This document shows, piece by piece, positions 9,560 through 19,725 of a stretch of 64,000 nucleotides of DNA; positions within the stretch are counted from its first letter, which is position 1; every line of letters begins with the position of its first letter. Made by a program: the position numbers and the translations under genes. The notes beneath the pieces were generated by a model that was not told the origin of the DNA, made no database searches, and worked only from the letters and a program-made list of their open reading frames with translations. The DNA comes from Pseudomonadota bacterium (GTDB lineage: Bacteria > Pseudomonadota > Gammaproteobacteria > Xanthomonadales > Xanthomonadaceae). The stretch spans positions 1 to 64,000 of the forward strand of contig JAEWGI010000068.1 of assembly GCA_023388355.1 (NCBI GenBank), read 5' to 3'.

Positions 9560-12312
9560 TGTGCCTCCACCTCGAACTGGCTGCCGATGCGCAGATCGCC
9601 GCTCGATGCGCCCATTTCCACCGCGTAGCGGCCCGGGTCGACCGCGTACGCCCCGGCGGCCTCGTCGTAGTGGCGCAGGTCGCGCGAAGGCGTGAAGCTG
9701 AAGCTCAGCTCGCGCGATTCGCCCGGCGCCAGGTGCACGCGCTGGAAGCCGCGCAGTTCGCGGACCGCGCGCTCGCGCGCCGGTTCCAGCGGACGCAGAT
9801 AGAGCTGCACCACCTCGTCGCTGGCGCGCTGGCCGCTGTTGCGCACGGTCACGGTCGCGGTGATCGCGTCGTCCGCGCCGGCGCGGTCGCGGTCCAGCTG
9901 CAGGCCGGTGTAGTCGAACGTGGTGTAGGACAGGCCGTGGCCGAACGGATACAGCGCCTCGCCCTCGAAGTAGCGGTAGGTGCGGCCCGCCATGGCGTAG
10001 TCGTCGAACGCGGGCAGCTTTTCCTCCGCGCTGTAGAACGTGACCGGCAGGCGTCCGGCCGGACTGACGTCGCCGAACAGCACGTCGGCCACCGCGCTGC
10101 CGCCGCGCTGGCCCGGGTACCAGGCCACCATGATCGCCGGCAGGTTGGCCTTGGCCCAGTCGATGCCCAGCGCCGAGCCGGTGGTCAGCACCAGCACCAC
10201 CGGCTTGCCGGTGGCATGCACGGCTTCCAGCAGCTTGCGCTGGGTGGCGGGCAGCCGGATGTCGGTGCGGTCGCCGCCGGCAAAGCCGGGGTAGTCGACC
10301 TTCATCTCCTCGCCTTCCACGTCGCCGGTCAGGCCGCCGACGAAGACCACGGCGTCGGCATCGCGCACCGCCGCCAGTGCCTCTTCGAACGCAGGCCTGG
10401 CACCGGGCATGCCCCAGGCCAGGCGCACGCCGGCGTCGCGGTCGTTCTCGTAGTACTCCAGGCGCACCGCGTAGCTGCGGCCGCCCTCGAGGTCGAGTTC
10501 AACGCTGTCGGCGCGCAGGCGCTCGCTGTTCTCCCAGCGGTCGAGCAGCAGCTTGCCGTCCAGGTACAGGCGGAAGCCGTCGTTGGCGCCGGCCTCCAGG
10601 CGATAGCGGCCGTCCACCGGCGGCAGCAGCTGGCCGCTCCAGCGGATGCTGAAGTTCTCGTTCGGCAGGGCGTTGTCGGGACCGGCCTCGCCACGCGCCA
10701 TCAGGTTGTCGGTCGGCGAGCCACGGTCCCAGCGGAAGCCGATCTGCGGATCGACGCGGACCAGCACGGGGCTGCCGGACAGGTCCTTGTTGCGGAAGTA
10801 CTCGCCGCGCAGGCCGCGCTCGTTCGAACCGGCCTCCGGACGCAGGTATTGCGCCTCGATCAGCGGCGTGGCCGCCGGGTCCTCGCGGCCTTCGACCAGA
10901 TCGGCGCCGCGCGCATACACCACCTCCGTATCCGGCAGCGCCTCGCGGATCCCGCGCAGCACGGTCACCGGATCGGCGGGCGTGCCGTAGTAGTTGCCCA
11001 GCAGCGACATGGTGTCGTCGGCCGTGGGGCCGATCACCGCGAGGCGCTTGATGTCCTTCGACAGCGGCAGCACGCCCTCGTTCTTAAGCAGCACGATCGA
11101 TTCCTGCGCCACCCGCCGCGCCAGCGCGTCGTGTCCCGGCGCCTGGTTGACCGAATACGGCGTCTGCGCCCACGGCACCCGGTCGGCCGGGTCGAACATG
11201 CCCAGCTCCATGCGCGTGGTCATCAGTCGGGTCAGCGACTCGTCCAGTTCGGCCTCGGTGATCAGGCCGTTGCGCACCGCCACCGGCAGGTGCTCGGCGT
11301 AGGTGCTGCCGCAGTTGAGTTCGGTGCCGTTCTTCACCGCAAGCGCCGCGGCCTCTTCGGGCGTGGCGACGATCCTGTGGTTCTCCCAGATGTCCACGAT
11401 CGCCCAGCAGTCGGACATCACGTAGCCGTCGAAGCCCCACTGGTCGCGCAGGATGTCGCGCAACAGCAGCTTGCTGCCGCTGGCCGACTCGCCGTAGACG
11501 CGGTTGTAGGCGCCCATCACGGCCTTGACGTCGCCTTCCTTCACCAGCGCCTCGAACGCCGGCAGGTAGGTCTCCCACAGGTCGCGACGCGAGGGATGCA
11601 CGTCGAAGGTGTGGCGGTCGGCCTCGGGGCCGCTGTGCACGGCGAAGTGCTTGGCGGTGGCGTCGAGCTTGCGGTAGCGGCCGTCCTGCGACTCGGGCAG
11701 CAGCGAGCCGTCCGGCGCCACGCCCTGCAGGCCGCGCACGAACGAGATGCCCATGCGCGCGGTCAGGTACGGGTCTTCGCCGTAGGTTTCCTGGCCGCGG
11801 CCCCAGCGCGGGTCGCGGAAGATGTTGATGTTGGGCGACCAGAACGTCAGGCCCTGGTAGCGCCCGTGCTGGCCATTGCGCAAGAACTCATGGTGCTTGG
11901 CGCGCGCCTCGTCGCTGATCGTCTTCGCGACCTGGTCCATCAGCGGCACGTCGAAGGTCGCGGCCATGCCGATCGCCTGCGGGAACACCGTGGCCGCGCC
12001 GGCGCGGGCGACGCCGTGCAGGGCTTCGTTCCACCACTCGTATTCGGGCAGGCCGAGGCGCTCGATCGCCGGCGAGTCGTTCTGCATCTGCGCGGCCTTT
12101 TCCTCCAGCGTCATCCGCGACACCAGCGCGGCGGCGCGTTCCTCGAAGCCCTTCGAGGTGTCCAGCCAGGGGCGCTCGCCGTCGTCGGCGTGCAGGCCGA
12201 GCGCGGGCAGCGCGGCCAGCAGCGCCAGCGCGCAGCCGCGCACCAGGGCGCGGGAACGGTCGTGGCCGTGCTTGCGCGAAATGCCCGGATCGTGTCGAAG
12301 CGGAGTGTGCAT
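9556..12312 (-). CDS. GH3 beta-glycosidase (probable exo-beta-xylosidase) with inserted PA14 domain
   Basis: The 918-residue protein has an N-terminal signal segment (hydrophobic to about residue 40), the GH3 barrel (about 60-370), the GH3 C-terminal domain interrupted by a PA14 domain at roughly 480-615 (GLRGEYFRNKDLSG, RWSGQLLPPVDGRYRL, DGFRLYLDGKLL), and a fibronectin-III-like tail. The nucleophile is Asp301 in GYVMSDCWAI; the SDC form is common in xylosidase-like GH3 enzymes. It would trim xylose from xylo-oligosaccharides, probably in the periplasm; specificity is inferred from context. The start at 12312 is chosen because GGAAGGA lies 7 bases upstream; a start at 12339 would overlap the GH43 stop by four bases. 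Confidence 0.88.
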   Translation of the reverse strand: MHTPLRHDPGISRKHGHDRSRALVRGCALALLAALPALGLHADDGERPWLDTSKGFEERAAALVSRMTLEEKAAQMQNDSPAIERLGLPEYEWWNEALHGVARAGAATVFPQAIGMAATFDVPLMDQVAKTISDEARAKHHEFLRNGQHGRYQGLTFWSPNINIFRDPRWGRGQETYGEDPYLTARMGISFVRGLQGVAPDGSLLPESQDGRYRKLDATAKHFAVHSGPEADRHTFDVHPSRRDLWETYLPAFEALVKEGDVKAVMGAYNRVYGESASGSKLLLRDILRDQWGFDGYVMSDCWAIVDIWENHRIVATPEEAAALAVKNGTELNCGSTYAEHLPVAVRNGLITEAELDESLTRLMTTRMELGMFDPADRVPWAQTPYSVNQAPGHDALARRVAQESIVLLKNEGVLPLSKDIKRLAVIGPTADDTMSLLGNYYGTPADPVTVLRGIREALPDTEVVYARGADLVEGREDPAATPLIEAQYLRPEAGSNERGLRGEYFRNKDLSGSPVLVRVDPQIGFRWDRGSPTDNLMARGEAGPDNALPNENFSIRWSGQLLPPVDGRYRLEAGANDGFRLYLDGKLLLDRWENSERLRADSVELDLEGGRSYAVRLEYYENDRDAGVRLAWGMPGARPAFEEALAAVRDADAVVFVGGLTGDVEGEEMKVDYPGFAGGDRTDIRLPATQRKLLEAVHATGKPVVLVLTTGSALGIDWAKANLPAIMVAWYPGQRGGSAVADVLFGDVSPAGRLPVTFYSAEEKLPAFDDYAMAGRTYRYFEGEALYPFGHGLSYTTFDYTGLQLDRDRAGADDAITATVTVRNSGQRASDEVVQLYLRPLEPARERAVRELRGFQRVHLAPGESRELSFSFTPSRDLRHYDEAAGAYAVDPGRYAVEMGASSGDLRIGSQFEVEAQ

Positions 12313-12335
12313 GTGCGTTTCCTTCCCCTGTCGGG

Positions 12336-14081
12336 TCATTGCGCCGCGCGCTCGTCGCGTGCGTGCGGGCCGATGGTGGCGCCGACGAATCCGCCGGCCA
12401 CGTCGGTACTCAGGATCGTGCCGTCGGCGTCGCGCACCAGCCACTGCACGCCCTTGCCGTCGCCCGCATCGAAGCCGAAGCCGTAGACGCCTTCGTCGCC
12501 CTCGACGTGCAGCGTGTACAGATCGGCCGCGGCGGTGGACTGCGTCGCCACCACTTCGGGCTCGCCCTCGCCCGCCTTCTTCTCCAGGAACACCTCCACG
12601 CCATCGCCATCGCGGCGCACACCGAGGAAGTACCAGTGGGTGTCGCCCTGGAACGCGGCCAGTCCGGCGGCCACGCCTTCGCCCGGCAGCTCCATCGCGG
12701 TGCTGGCCTCGAAGTCCATGTGCTGCTGCCGGCGCGCGTAGAAGGCGGGGTTCTCCAGCGTGTCGAGTCGCTGCGCCAGCGGCGTGATCGCCAGCCAGCC
12801 CGGACGCGACGAACCGTCGTACCACTGCACCTTGGGCACGCGCGGGGTCATCCAGCCAGTGCCCAGCTCGACCGTGTCGAACTCGTCGCGCCAGGTGAAG
12901 TTGCCGGTCATCGGCGCCTGGTCGGCCGGCACCTTCATGAACGACGGACCCGGCAGCACGTACGGGATGTACTCGCCGCGCGGCAGGATCACCGGCCAGC
13001 CGTCCTTCCAGGTCACCGGCAGCAGGAAGGTTTCGCGGCCGGTGTTGTAGTGGTCCACGCCGTAGTTGCGGCTGGCCAGGAAGGTCGCCCACCAGCTGCC
13101 GTCCGGGCCCTGCACCATGTCGGCGTGGCCGGCGTTGGTCACCGGCAGCGGACGGTTCGGGTCGAGGTCGCGCTGGGTCAGGATCGGATTGTGGTCGTAG
13201 GGCTGGTACGGCCCCCAGACGTCGCGGCTGCGCAGGATCACCTGCGAATGCTGCGGACCGGTGCCGCCCTCGGCGTTGTTGAGGTAGTACCAGCCGTCGA
13301 CCTTGTAGATGTGCGGACCTTCGATCCAGATCGGATTGTCTTCCGGCTTCACGCCGCCGTCGATCAGCACCTCGCGCGGGCCGAACGGCTCGCCGCTGGC
13401 GATGTCGATTTCCTGCAGCCAGATCGCGCGATGGCCGTCGTAGCGCACCGGCACGGCCGGCTCGTCGTTGTTGAGGATATAGATCTTGCCGTCGTCGTCG
13501 AAGAACAGCGAGGGGTCGATGCCGCCGATGGTCGGCAGCCAGATCGGGTCCGACCACGGGCCCGCTGGATCGGTGGCGGTGACGATGAAGTTGCCGCCGG
13601 CGTCGACCGAGGTGTTGACCACGTAGAAGGTGCCGTCGTGGAACTCGATGGCCGGCGCGAACACGCCGCGCGACACGCCCAGGCCGTCGAAGTCCAGCTG
13701 CTCCGGCCGGTGGATGGCGTTGCCGACCTGCTTCCAGTGGACCAGGTCCTCGCTTTCGAAGACCGGGATGCCGGGGAAGAAGGTGAAGGTCGAGGCGACC
13801 AGGTAGAACCTGCCGTTCGCGGCCACCACGCTCGGATCGGAATGGAAGCCCGACAGCACGGGGTTGCGGAAGCTGCCCTCCGGCACCGGCGCCTCGAAGG
13901 CGGCGTCGCGGCCGGTGTACTCGAACCAGTCGAAGTGGACCGGCGCGGGCGCGGTTGAGGCCTCGCCCGCCGGCGTGGGCGCGGCCGACGCGGTCGGCTC
14001 GCTGCCGCAGGCGGCAAGCAGCAGCGCGGCTATGCCGGCGGCGAGGACGCGGGTGGCGTGGCGTTCAGTGCGGTTGATCAT
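12336..14081 (-). CDS. GH43 beta-xylosidase/alpha-L-arabinofuranosidase lipoprotein
   Basis: The 581-residue product starts with a lipoprotein signal (LLAAC, Cys25) and a threonine/alanine-rich linker. The five-bladed GH43 propeller spans about 70-370, followed by a concanavalin-like C-terminal domain (about 385-575) usual in GH43 xylosidases. The catalytic base is Asp82 in SGFHSDPSVV, the pKa modulator Asp189 in GGIDPSLFF and the acid Glu254 in WIEGPHIYK. It would release xylose or arabinose from short xylan fragments. The ATG at 14081 has GGGGA 6 bases upstream; the ATG at 14087 abuts the same site and is less likely. It lies 43 bases after manD and 23 bases before the GH3 gene. Confidence 0.88.
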   Translation of the reverse strand: MINRTERHATRVLAAGIAALLLAACGSEPTASAAPTPAGEASTAPAPVHFDWFEYTGRDAAFEAPVPEGSFRNPVLSGFHSDPSVVAANGRFYLVASTFTFFPGIPVFESEDLVHWKQVGNAIHRPEQLDFDGLGVSRGVFAPAIEFHDGTFYVVNTSVDAGGNFIVTATDPAGPWSDPIWLPTIGGIDPSLFFDDDGKIYILNNDEPAVPVRYDGHRAIWLQEIDIASGEPFGPREVLIDGGVKPEDNPIWIEGPHIYKVDGWYYLNNAEGGTGPQHSQVILRSRDVWGPYQPYDHNPILTQRDLDPNRPLPVTNAGHADMVQGPDGSWWATFLASRNYGVDHYNTGRETFLLPVTWKDGWPVILPRGEYIPYVLPGPSFMKVPADQAPMTGNFTWRDEFDTVELGTGWMTPRVPKVQWYDGSSRPGWLAITPLAQRLDTLENPAFYARRQQHMDFEASTAMELPGEGVAAGLAAFQGDTHWYFLGVRRDGDGVEVFLEKKAGEGEPEVVATQSTAAADLYTLHVEGDEGVYGFGFDAGDGKGVQWLVRDADGTILSTDVAGGFVGATIGPHARDERAAQ

Positions 14082-14124
14082 CGGCATTCCCCTTTCGGAT
14101 GGTTTGCAGCCTGTGGCCTTGCGT

Positions 14125-15390
14125 TCACCAGTCCCACATCGCGCCGTCTTCAAGGCGCGCGACCGGCAGCTGCTTTGGCGCGTACGGATACTTCGCCGCC
14201 AGCTTCTCGTCGATGTCCACGCCGATGCCCGGGGTGTCGCCCACGTGCAGGCGCCCGTCGCGCAGTACGTAGTCGTGCGGGAACACCGCGTCGGTCTCGT
14301 CGGTGTGGAACATGTATTCCTGGATGCCGAAGTTCGGCACCCAGGTGTCGAAATGCAGCGCCGCGCCCATCGTCACCGGCGACAGGTCGGTGGCGCCGTG
14401 GAAGCCGGTGCGCACCTGGTGCAGGGCGGCGAAGTCGGCGATGCGGCGCACGTGGCTGATGCCGCCGCCGTGCACGATCGTGGTGCGGATGTAGTCGATC
14501 AGCTGGTTCTCGATCAGGTGCTTGCAGTCCCAGATCGAGTTGAACACCTCGCCCACCGCCAGCGCGGTGACCGAGTGCTGGCGGATCAGTTCGAAGCCCT
14601 TCTGGTTCTCGGCGGGGGTGGAATCCTCCAGCCAGAACAGCCGGTAGGGTTCGAGCGACTTGGCCAGCCGCGCAGCCTCGATCGGCGTGAGCCGGTGGTG
14701 CACGTCGTGCAGAAGCTCGACGTCCGGACCGTGGTCGGCGCGCAGCTGCTCGAACAGCTTCGGCACCACGTCCAGGTAGCGCGGGGTGTTCCAGGTGGTT
14801 TCCAGCGGCAGTTCGCTTTCCGCAGGCTCGTAACCCTTGGCGTTCGAGATGCCGTAGGCCTTCTTGATGCCCGGCACGCCGCACTGCGCGCGCACCGCGA
14901 GGAAGCCCTGCTCGATGAACTTTCCGACCGCGTCGGACGCTTCGGCGATATCGCGACCGTTGGCGTGGCCGTACACCAGCGCACCCTCGCGCGAGCGTCC
15001 GCCCAGCAGCTGGTACACCGGCATTCCGGCCATCTTGCCGAGGATGTCCCACAGTGCCACGTCGACCGCGGCGATCGCGCTCATGGTCACCGGGCCACGG
15101 CGCCAGTACGCGCCGCGGTACAGGAACTGCCAGATGTCCTCGATGCGCCCGGCATCGCGACCGATCAGGTTGGGCACCACGTGGTCCTGCAGGTAGGACG
15201 CGACCGCCAGCTCGCGGCCGTTGAGCGTGGCATCGCCCAGGCCATGCACGCCCGAGCGCGTGGTGATCTTCAGGGTGACGAAGTTGCGTCCCGGGCAGGT
15301 GACGACGACCTTCGCGTCGACGATCTCGCGCTCGTTCTTCGAGCCCTGCTCCGGACGGGGTTGGGTCGTGGTTTCGGTGGGCTTGCTCAT
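14125..15390 (-). CDS. manD: D-mannonate dehydratase, enolase superfamily (RspA/ManD type)
   Basis: The 421-residue protein follows the ManD/RspA branch of the enolase superfamily. It has an N-terminal capping domain ([48 protein letters not shown]), then the barrel with [41 protein letters not shown] and [10 protein letters not shown]. The Asp/Glu residues in those segments coordinate Mg2+. ManD dehydrates D-mannonate to 2-keto-3-deoxy-D-gluconate, the step after UxuB in glucuronate breakdown, and uxuB is in the same operon. It replaces the unrelated UxuA enzyme of enterics. Low-activity gluconate-specific paralogs exist in this family, but the context favours mannonate. The first 18 residues form a polar extension. 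Confidence 0.88.
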   Translation of the reverse strand: MSKPTETTTQPRPEQGSKNEREIVDAKVVVTCPGRNFVTLKITTRSGVHGLGDATLNGRELAVASYLQDHVVPNLIGRDAGRIEDIWQFLYRGAYWRRGPVTMSAIAAVDVALWDILGKMAGMPVYQLLGGRSREGALVYGHANGRDIAEASDAVGKFIEQGFLAVRAQCGVPGIKKAYGISNAKGYEPAESELPLETTWNTPRYLDVVPKLFEQLRADHGPDVELLHDVHHRLTPIEAARLAKSLEPYRLFWLEDSTPAENQKGFELIRQHSVTALAVGEVFNSIWDCKHLIENQLIDYIRTTIVHGGGISHVRRIADFAALHQVRTGFHGATDLSPVTMGAALHFDTWVPNFGIQEYMFHTDETDAVFPHDYVLRDGRLHVGDTPGIGVDIDEKLAAKYPYAPKQLPVARLEDGAMWDW

Positions 15391-15409
15391 CTTGCGTGGT
15401 CGTCGTTGA

Positions 15410-17395
15410 TCAGGGGGTGATTGGAAGCTCGAACGGACCGGCCGGCAGGCCGGCGCCGTCGAACAGGGTGCAGACCGGGCTGTCGGCCCAGCAGTAGCGT
15501 ACGCGCGTGGCGGCGTGGGCGGCCGGTGCCTGCAGGGTGACCCGGTTGGACCAGATCGAGGCCTGCGCATAGCGGCAGGTGCCGGGCTCGTTCCCACACA
15601 GCTCGAAGCCGATCGGACCGTTGGCGCCGTAGGCGACCAGGCCATCGGTGACGTCGCCGAACTCGACCACCACCGCATCGCCCTTGCGCGACACCGCCGC
15701 GGGTACCGGACCCGACGGCGGCAGCGCCTCGCCGTAGACCACGTGGCGCGCCACGCGCGCGAGCCGGCGCCCCAGTTCCTGCTTGTTGGTCGGATGGATG
15801 TCGTAGCGGTCGCCGATGTCGATCGCCACCGCCAGCCCGCTGTTGCGCTCCTCGGCGGCGACCGCGCGCTGCGCTTCGCGCAGGCCCGCCCAGTCGCTCT
15901 CGACCGGTTCGGTCGGCGCGGCGCCGAAGTTGGCCAGCTGTGCCACCAGCAGCGGCAGCTCGGGATCGAAGCGCGCGCGCCAGTCGGAGCGAAGCGCGCG
16001 CAGCAGGTCGGCGTAACGCGCGTGCTCGAAGGTGTTGGACTCGCCCTGGTACCACAGCGCGCCGCGCAGGCCGTAGTTTCCGATCGGCGCGATCATGCCG
16101 TTGTAGAGCGTCGACAGGCCGGCCGCACTCTGCCACGGCGCGCGCGGCGGCGTGCCCGCCTCCGGCGGTACCACGCGGTAGCGCCAGCGGCCGTCGAGTT
16201 CCACCCGGCTGCCATCGGCCAGGCGCAGCGCGTGCGCCGACGCGGGGCCCGACAGGCCGCCGTCGCGGTAGGTGTCGAGCACGTTGACCACGATGGTGTT
16301 GCTGCCCTCTCGCAGCAGGCCCGGCGGCAGCACGTACTCGCGCCCCGATCCGGCGCCGTAGGTGCTGCCCACGCCGCGGCCGTTGACCCAGGTCATGTCG
16401 ATCTCGTCGGCCGGACCCAGCAGCAGGGTTGCGCCCTGCGCGGCCTGTGCCGCGTCGAGTTCCACCGTGGTGCGGTACCAGACCATGCCGTTGAACTCGG
16501 CCAGCTCCGGCACGCCCCAGCGCTCCCAGGCCCCAAGCTGCTTCGGCGCATCGCGCCACTGGCGGATATCGACGTCGGCTTGCCAGGGACGATCCCCGGC
16601 TTCGACGCCCGGGCGCCCGGCCCACCAGTCCTGCCACAGGCTGCCCCAGGCGTCGACCGCCTCGACCGCGTCGTCGGCATAGCGCGCCAGCACGTCGAGC
16701 TCGGCGTCGTAGTCGCCCAGGGTGCGCAGCGCTTCGCCGCTGGTCCAGGCCTGGATGCGCGAACCGCCCCAGGAGGCGTCGATCAGGCCCATCGGCACGT
16801 CGACCTGCTTCTGCAGCTCGCGCGCGAAGAAGTAGCAGGCGGCGGAGAACTCGCGCACCGACTCGGGGTTTACCGGCTGCCAGTCCACCGGCCCGGAGAA
16901 GGTCGCCGCCGGCGTCACGCCCGCCACCTGCGGCACGGTGAGCAGGCGGATGCGGTCGTTGCCGGCGCCGGCGATCTCGGCACGTGCATCCAGCGCGCGC
17001 CACACCTGCAGCTCCATGTTCGACTGGCCCGAGCACAGCCACACGTCGCCCACCAGCACGTCCTGGACGCGCTGCGTGCGCCCGCCGGCCGAGGCCACCA
17101 GCTCATGGGGGCCGCCCGCCCTGCGCGCGGGCAGCCGGACTTCCCACCGCCCCGCTTCGTCCGCGGTCGCGCGGGTGCGCCGGCCGGCAAACTGGACCTG
17201 CACCGTTTCACCCGGCGCCGCCATGCCGTAGACGTGGATCGGGCGCTCGCGCTGCAGCACGGCGTGGTCGGCGAAGATCGCGTGCAGGAGTGCCGGCTCC
17301 TGGCCTCCGGCGGCTTCGGCCTGCGCGCTCGCGGCCATCGGAAACAGCAGTGCGGCGGCGGCGGCGAGCCATGCGGAAGCGTTGGTGCGGCTCAT
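15410..17395 (-). CDS. Sialate O-acetylesterase-type SGNH hydrolase, probable acetylxylan esterase
   Basis: The 661-residue protein has a cleavable signal peptide (about 1-24, ending ASAQA). Its esterase domain contains [12 protein letters not shown] with nucleophile Ser125 and [14 protein letters not shown] with the catalytic His, as in the SASA/SGNH family. A jelly-roll insertion (about 310-420, [13 protein letters not shown] to [14 protein letters not shown]) splits the catalytic fold, which is normal for these long forms. The annotated family removes acetyl groups from sialate, but the neighbours all act on glucuronoxylan, so deacetylation of xylo-oligosaccharides is the likely role. The start overlaps the GH67 stop by four bases (ATGA), and manD begins 19 bases downstream. 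Confidence 0.87.
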   Translation of the reverse strand: MSRTNASAWLAAAAALLFPMAASAQAEAAGGQEPALLHAIFADHAVLQRERPIHVYGMAAPGETVQVQFAGRRTRATADEAGRWEVRLPARRAGGPHELVASAGGRTQRVQDVLVGDVWLCSGQSNMELQVWRALDARAEIAGAGNDRIRLLTVPQVAGVTPAATFSGPVDWQPVNPESVREFSAACYFFARELQKQVDVPMGLIDASWGGSRIQAWTSGEALRTLGDYDAELDVLARYADDAVEAVDAWGSLWQDWWAGRPGVEAGDRPWQADVDIRQWRDAPKQLGAWERWGVPELAEFNGMVWYRTTVELDAAQAAQGATLLLGPADEIDMTWVNGRGVGSTYGAGSGREYVLPPGLLREGSNTIVVNVLDTYRDGGLSGPASAHALRLADGSRVELDGRWRYRVVPPEAGTPPRAPWQSAAGLSTLYNGMIAPIGNYGLRGALWYQGESNTFEHARYADLLRALRSDWRARFDPELPLLVAQLANFGAAPTEPVESDWAGLREAQRAVAAEERNSGLAVAIDIGDRYDIHPTNKQELGRRLARVARHVVYGEALPPSGPVPAAVSRKGDAVVVEFGDVTDGLVAYGANGPIGFELCGNEPGTCRYAQASIWSNRVTLQAPAAHAATRVRYCWADSPVCTLFDGAGLPAGPFELPITP

Positions 17396-19608
17396 TGCGT
17401 ATCTCCCGGTGCATTCGGAAATTCAAGCGCCTTGTAGTACTCCAGCGAGTGCGGCGGCGGCGCCTCGCCCCGGGGCAGCGGCAGCCCGGAGAAGGTCTGG
17501 AAGTAGGCGATGCTGGCATCGCGCCACCACTGCGCCTCCTTGCGCTGGATCGCCAGGAAACGTTCGACCTGGTGGTGCCGCTGCGCGTCGACCTGCCCGC
17601 CCAGTCCCGCCCAGGTGTCCTGCATCCGTCCGACTTGGGCAACGCCGCGCGAATAGTGGTGCACAAGCTCGTCCCACAGCGTGCGCCCCGAGTCGACGCG
17701 GCTGGTCCAGGGCCGGTGGTGGAACCACAGCAGGAACTTCTCGGGCACGCGTTCGGGATCGTTGAACACCTCGGCCACCGGCTGCGCGTACTGCGACACC
17801 GCGTTGCTGCCCGAGGTGGTGCGGTCGAAGCCGATGCCCTGCCTGTCCGCACGGTGGAAGTACACCGAGGTCCAGTCCGCGCGCGGACCGCCCTCGACCC
17901 AGGGCCCCGGGCCGTAGTGGTGTCCGCGCCCCATCAGGTGGTGCAGGCCCAGCGGTGTCATGTAGTCGACCACGGCCTGGTGCGAATCCATCATCATCGC
18001 CACCACCGGCTCGACCAGGGCCGGATCGTTCGAGAAGGTCATGCGCACCCACTCGTCGGCGATCGCGCGCGAGTCCTGGTAGGGGTCCCAGGCCAGGCGC
18101 CCGTAGGCGTACCAGTTGGCCTGGTCGAAGTGCGAGCCGCTCCAGTTGCGGTCGCTGCCGATGTTGGCCACGCCGGCGATGCCGCTCAATGCGTGCCCTT
18201 CGAGCGAGCCGTCCACCACCCTGGCCACGGTCGAACCCTCGCCCCTGGCATGGGTGTCGGCGCGCAGCACTTCCTCGTACATCGTCCCCAGGTACACCAG
18301 GTGGGTGGCGAAGCCCAGGTACTCCTTGGTGATCTGGAATTCCATCATCAGCGGCGTCTTCGGCATCGCGCCGAACAGCGGATGGAAGGGCTCGCGCGGC
18401 TGGAAGTCGATCGCGCCGTTCTTCACCTGCACCAGCACGTTGTCGCGGAACTCGCCGTCGTGCGGCACGAACTCGGTGAAGGCCTGCTTGTGGCGGTCGT
18501 CCGGCTCCTCGTCCGAGTAGACGAAGGCGCGCCACATCACCACGCCGCCATGGGGGGCGAGCGCTTCGGCGAGCATGTTGGCGCCATCGGCGTGGCTGCG
18601 GCCGAAATCCTGCGGGCCGGGCTGCCCTTCGGAGTTGGCCTTGACCAGGAAGCCGCCGAAGTCGGGGATCAAGGCGTAGATCTCGTCGGCCTTGGCGCGC
18701 CACCAGCGCTGCACGCCCGGATCCATCGGGTCGGCGGTCTCCAGCCCGCCGATCTCCATCGGCGCGCTGAAGCGCGCGCTCAGGTACACGCGGATGCCGT
18801 ATGGACGCATCACCCCGGCCAGCGCCTGCACCTTCTCCAGGTACATCGGGGTCAGGATCTGCGCATTGGCGTTGACGTTGTTGAGCACGGTGCCGTTGAT
18901 GCCGATCGAGGCGTTGGCGCGGGCGTAATCGGTGTAGCGCGGATCGAGCCAGTCCGGCAGCCGGTGCCAGTCCCAGATCGACTGGCCCGAATACCCGCGC
19001 TCGACGTGGCGGTTGAGGTCGTCCCAGTGGTTGAGCACGCGCAGCCCGACCTTCGGCGACTGGCGCAGGTCGAGCCCCTCGAGCGGCTGGCGCGCCTGCA
19101 CCAGGCGCAGCAGGTGGAAGGCGCCGTAGAGCGCGCCGGCATCGCTATTGGCCGCGACCACGGTGGCCGTGCGTCCGTCCAGTTCCAGGCTGCGGATCAG
19201 GTACCCCTCCTCGCCCAGGCCCTCCAGGTCGAGGCCGAGGCCGGCCAGTCGCGGCAGCGACGCGGGCGTCCCCACCAGCACCGCGCCCGCGGCCGACGGC
19301 GCCTCGGCCAGCGCGGGCGCCTGCCCGAGCAGCCCGCCGAAGCCGCGCACCAGTTCGTCGCGGGTGGCGTGCTGGATGGCGGTCTCCGCCGGCACCACCA
19401 GCTGCGCCAGCCGCGGGCGGTAGCGCTCCAGCGCCGCCGGTTCGAGCGGGCGGTAGCGCAGCCAGAGGTCGTAGCCGTCCTCGGCCTGCGCCAGCGGCAG
19501 GACCGACAGCGCCAGCACGGCACAGGCAAGCATGCGCAACCACCGGCCGGCGCGGCCGCTGGAGGTGGAATCCGGATGCTGCGTGCCGCTGGCCGTTGTG
19601 TGTAACAT
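17392..19608 (-). CDS. aguA: GH67 alpha-glucuronidase
   Basis: The 738-residue enzyme removes 4-O-methyl-D-glucuronate (or glucuronate) from the non-reducing end of aldouronic acids. After a signal segment (about 25-42) it follows GH67 end to end: GYDLWLRYRPL, VLNHWDDLNRHVERGYSG, the acid Glu327 in VKANSEGQPGP, and Asp401 in KNGAIDF with Glu429 in ITKEYLGF. These match by spacing the catalytic acid and base pair described for Cellvibrio GlcA67A. It is the first gene of a six-gene leftward operon (GH67, esterase, ManD, GH43, GH3, UxuB). The LacI-family gene is divergent and the two starts are 117 bases apart. No strong ribosome binding site precedes the ATG. Confidence 0.92.
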   Translation of the reverse strand: MLHTTASGTQHPDSTSSGRAGRWLRMLACAVLALSVLPLAQAEDGYDLWLRYRPLEPAALERYRPRLAQLVVPAETAIQHATRDELVRGFGGLLGQAPALAEAPSAAGAVLVGTPASLPRLAGLGLDLEGLGEEGYLIRSLELDGRTATVVAANSDAGALYGAFHLLRLVQARQPLEGLDLRQSPKVGLRVLNHWDDLNRHVERGYSGQSIWDWHRLPDWLDPRYTDYARANASIGINGTVLNNVNANAQILTPMYLEKVQALAGVMRPYGIRVYLSARFSAPMEIGGLETADPMDPGVQRWWRAKADEIYALIPDFGGFLVKANSEGQPGPQDFGRSHADGANMLAEALAPHGGVVMWRAFVYSDEEPDDRHKQAFTEFVPHDGEFRDNVLVQVKNGAIDFQPREPFHPLFGAMPKTPLMMEFQITKEYLGFATHLVYLGTMYEEVLRADTHARGEGSTVARVVDGSLEGHALSGIAGVANIGSDRNWSGSHFDQANWYAYGRLAWDPYQDSRAIADEWVRMTFSNDPALVEPVVAMMMDSHQAVVDYMTPLGLHHLMGRGHHYGPGPWVEGGPRADWTSVYFHRADRQGIGFDRTTSGSNAVSQYAQPVAEVFNDPERVPEKFLLWFHHRPWTSRVDSGRTLWDELVHHYSRGVAQVGRMQDTWAGLGGQVDAQRHHQVERFLAIQRKEAQWWRDASIAYFQTFSGLPLPRGEAPPPHSLEYYKALEFPNAPGDTQ

Positions 19609-19725
19609 TCAGGAAGCCCTCATGTCTGGTCGTGCCGCGAAGGACGCCGCGTCCATTGCAGCGCACGAATGCCGCACATGCCGGCCCGAACCACAGACGG
19701 CCGCTGTGCGGCGGGGGAAAACATT

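Noticed and set aside
9556..13557. A single 1333-residue GH43-GH3 fusion
   Set aside because: The frame is open upstream of the GH3 start by chance. GH43 occupies a different frame with its own signal, motifs and stop.
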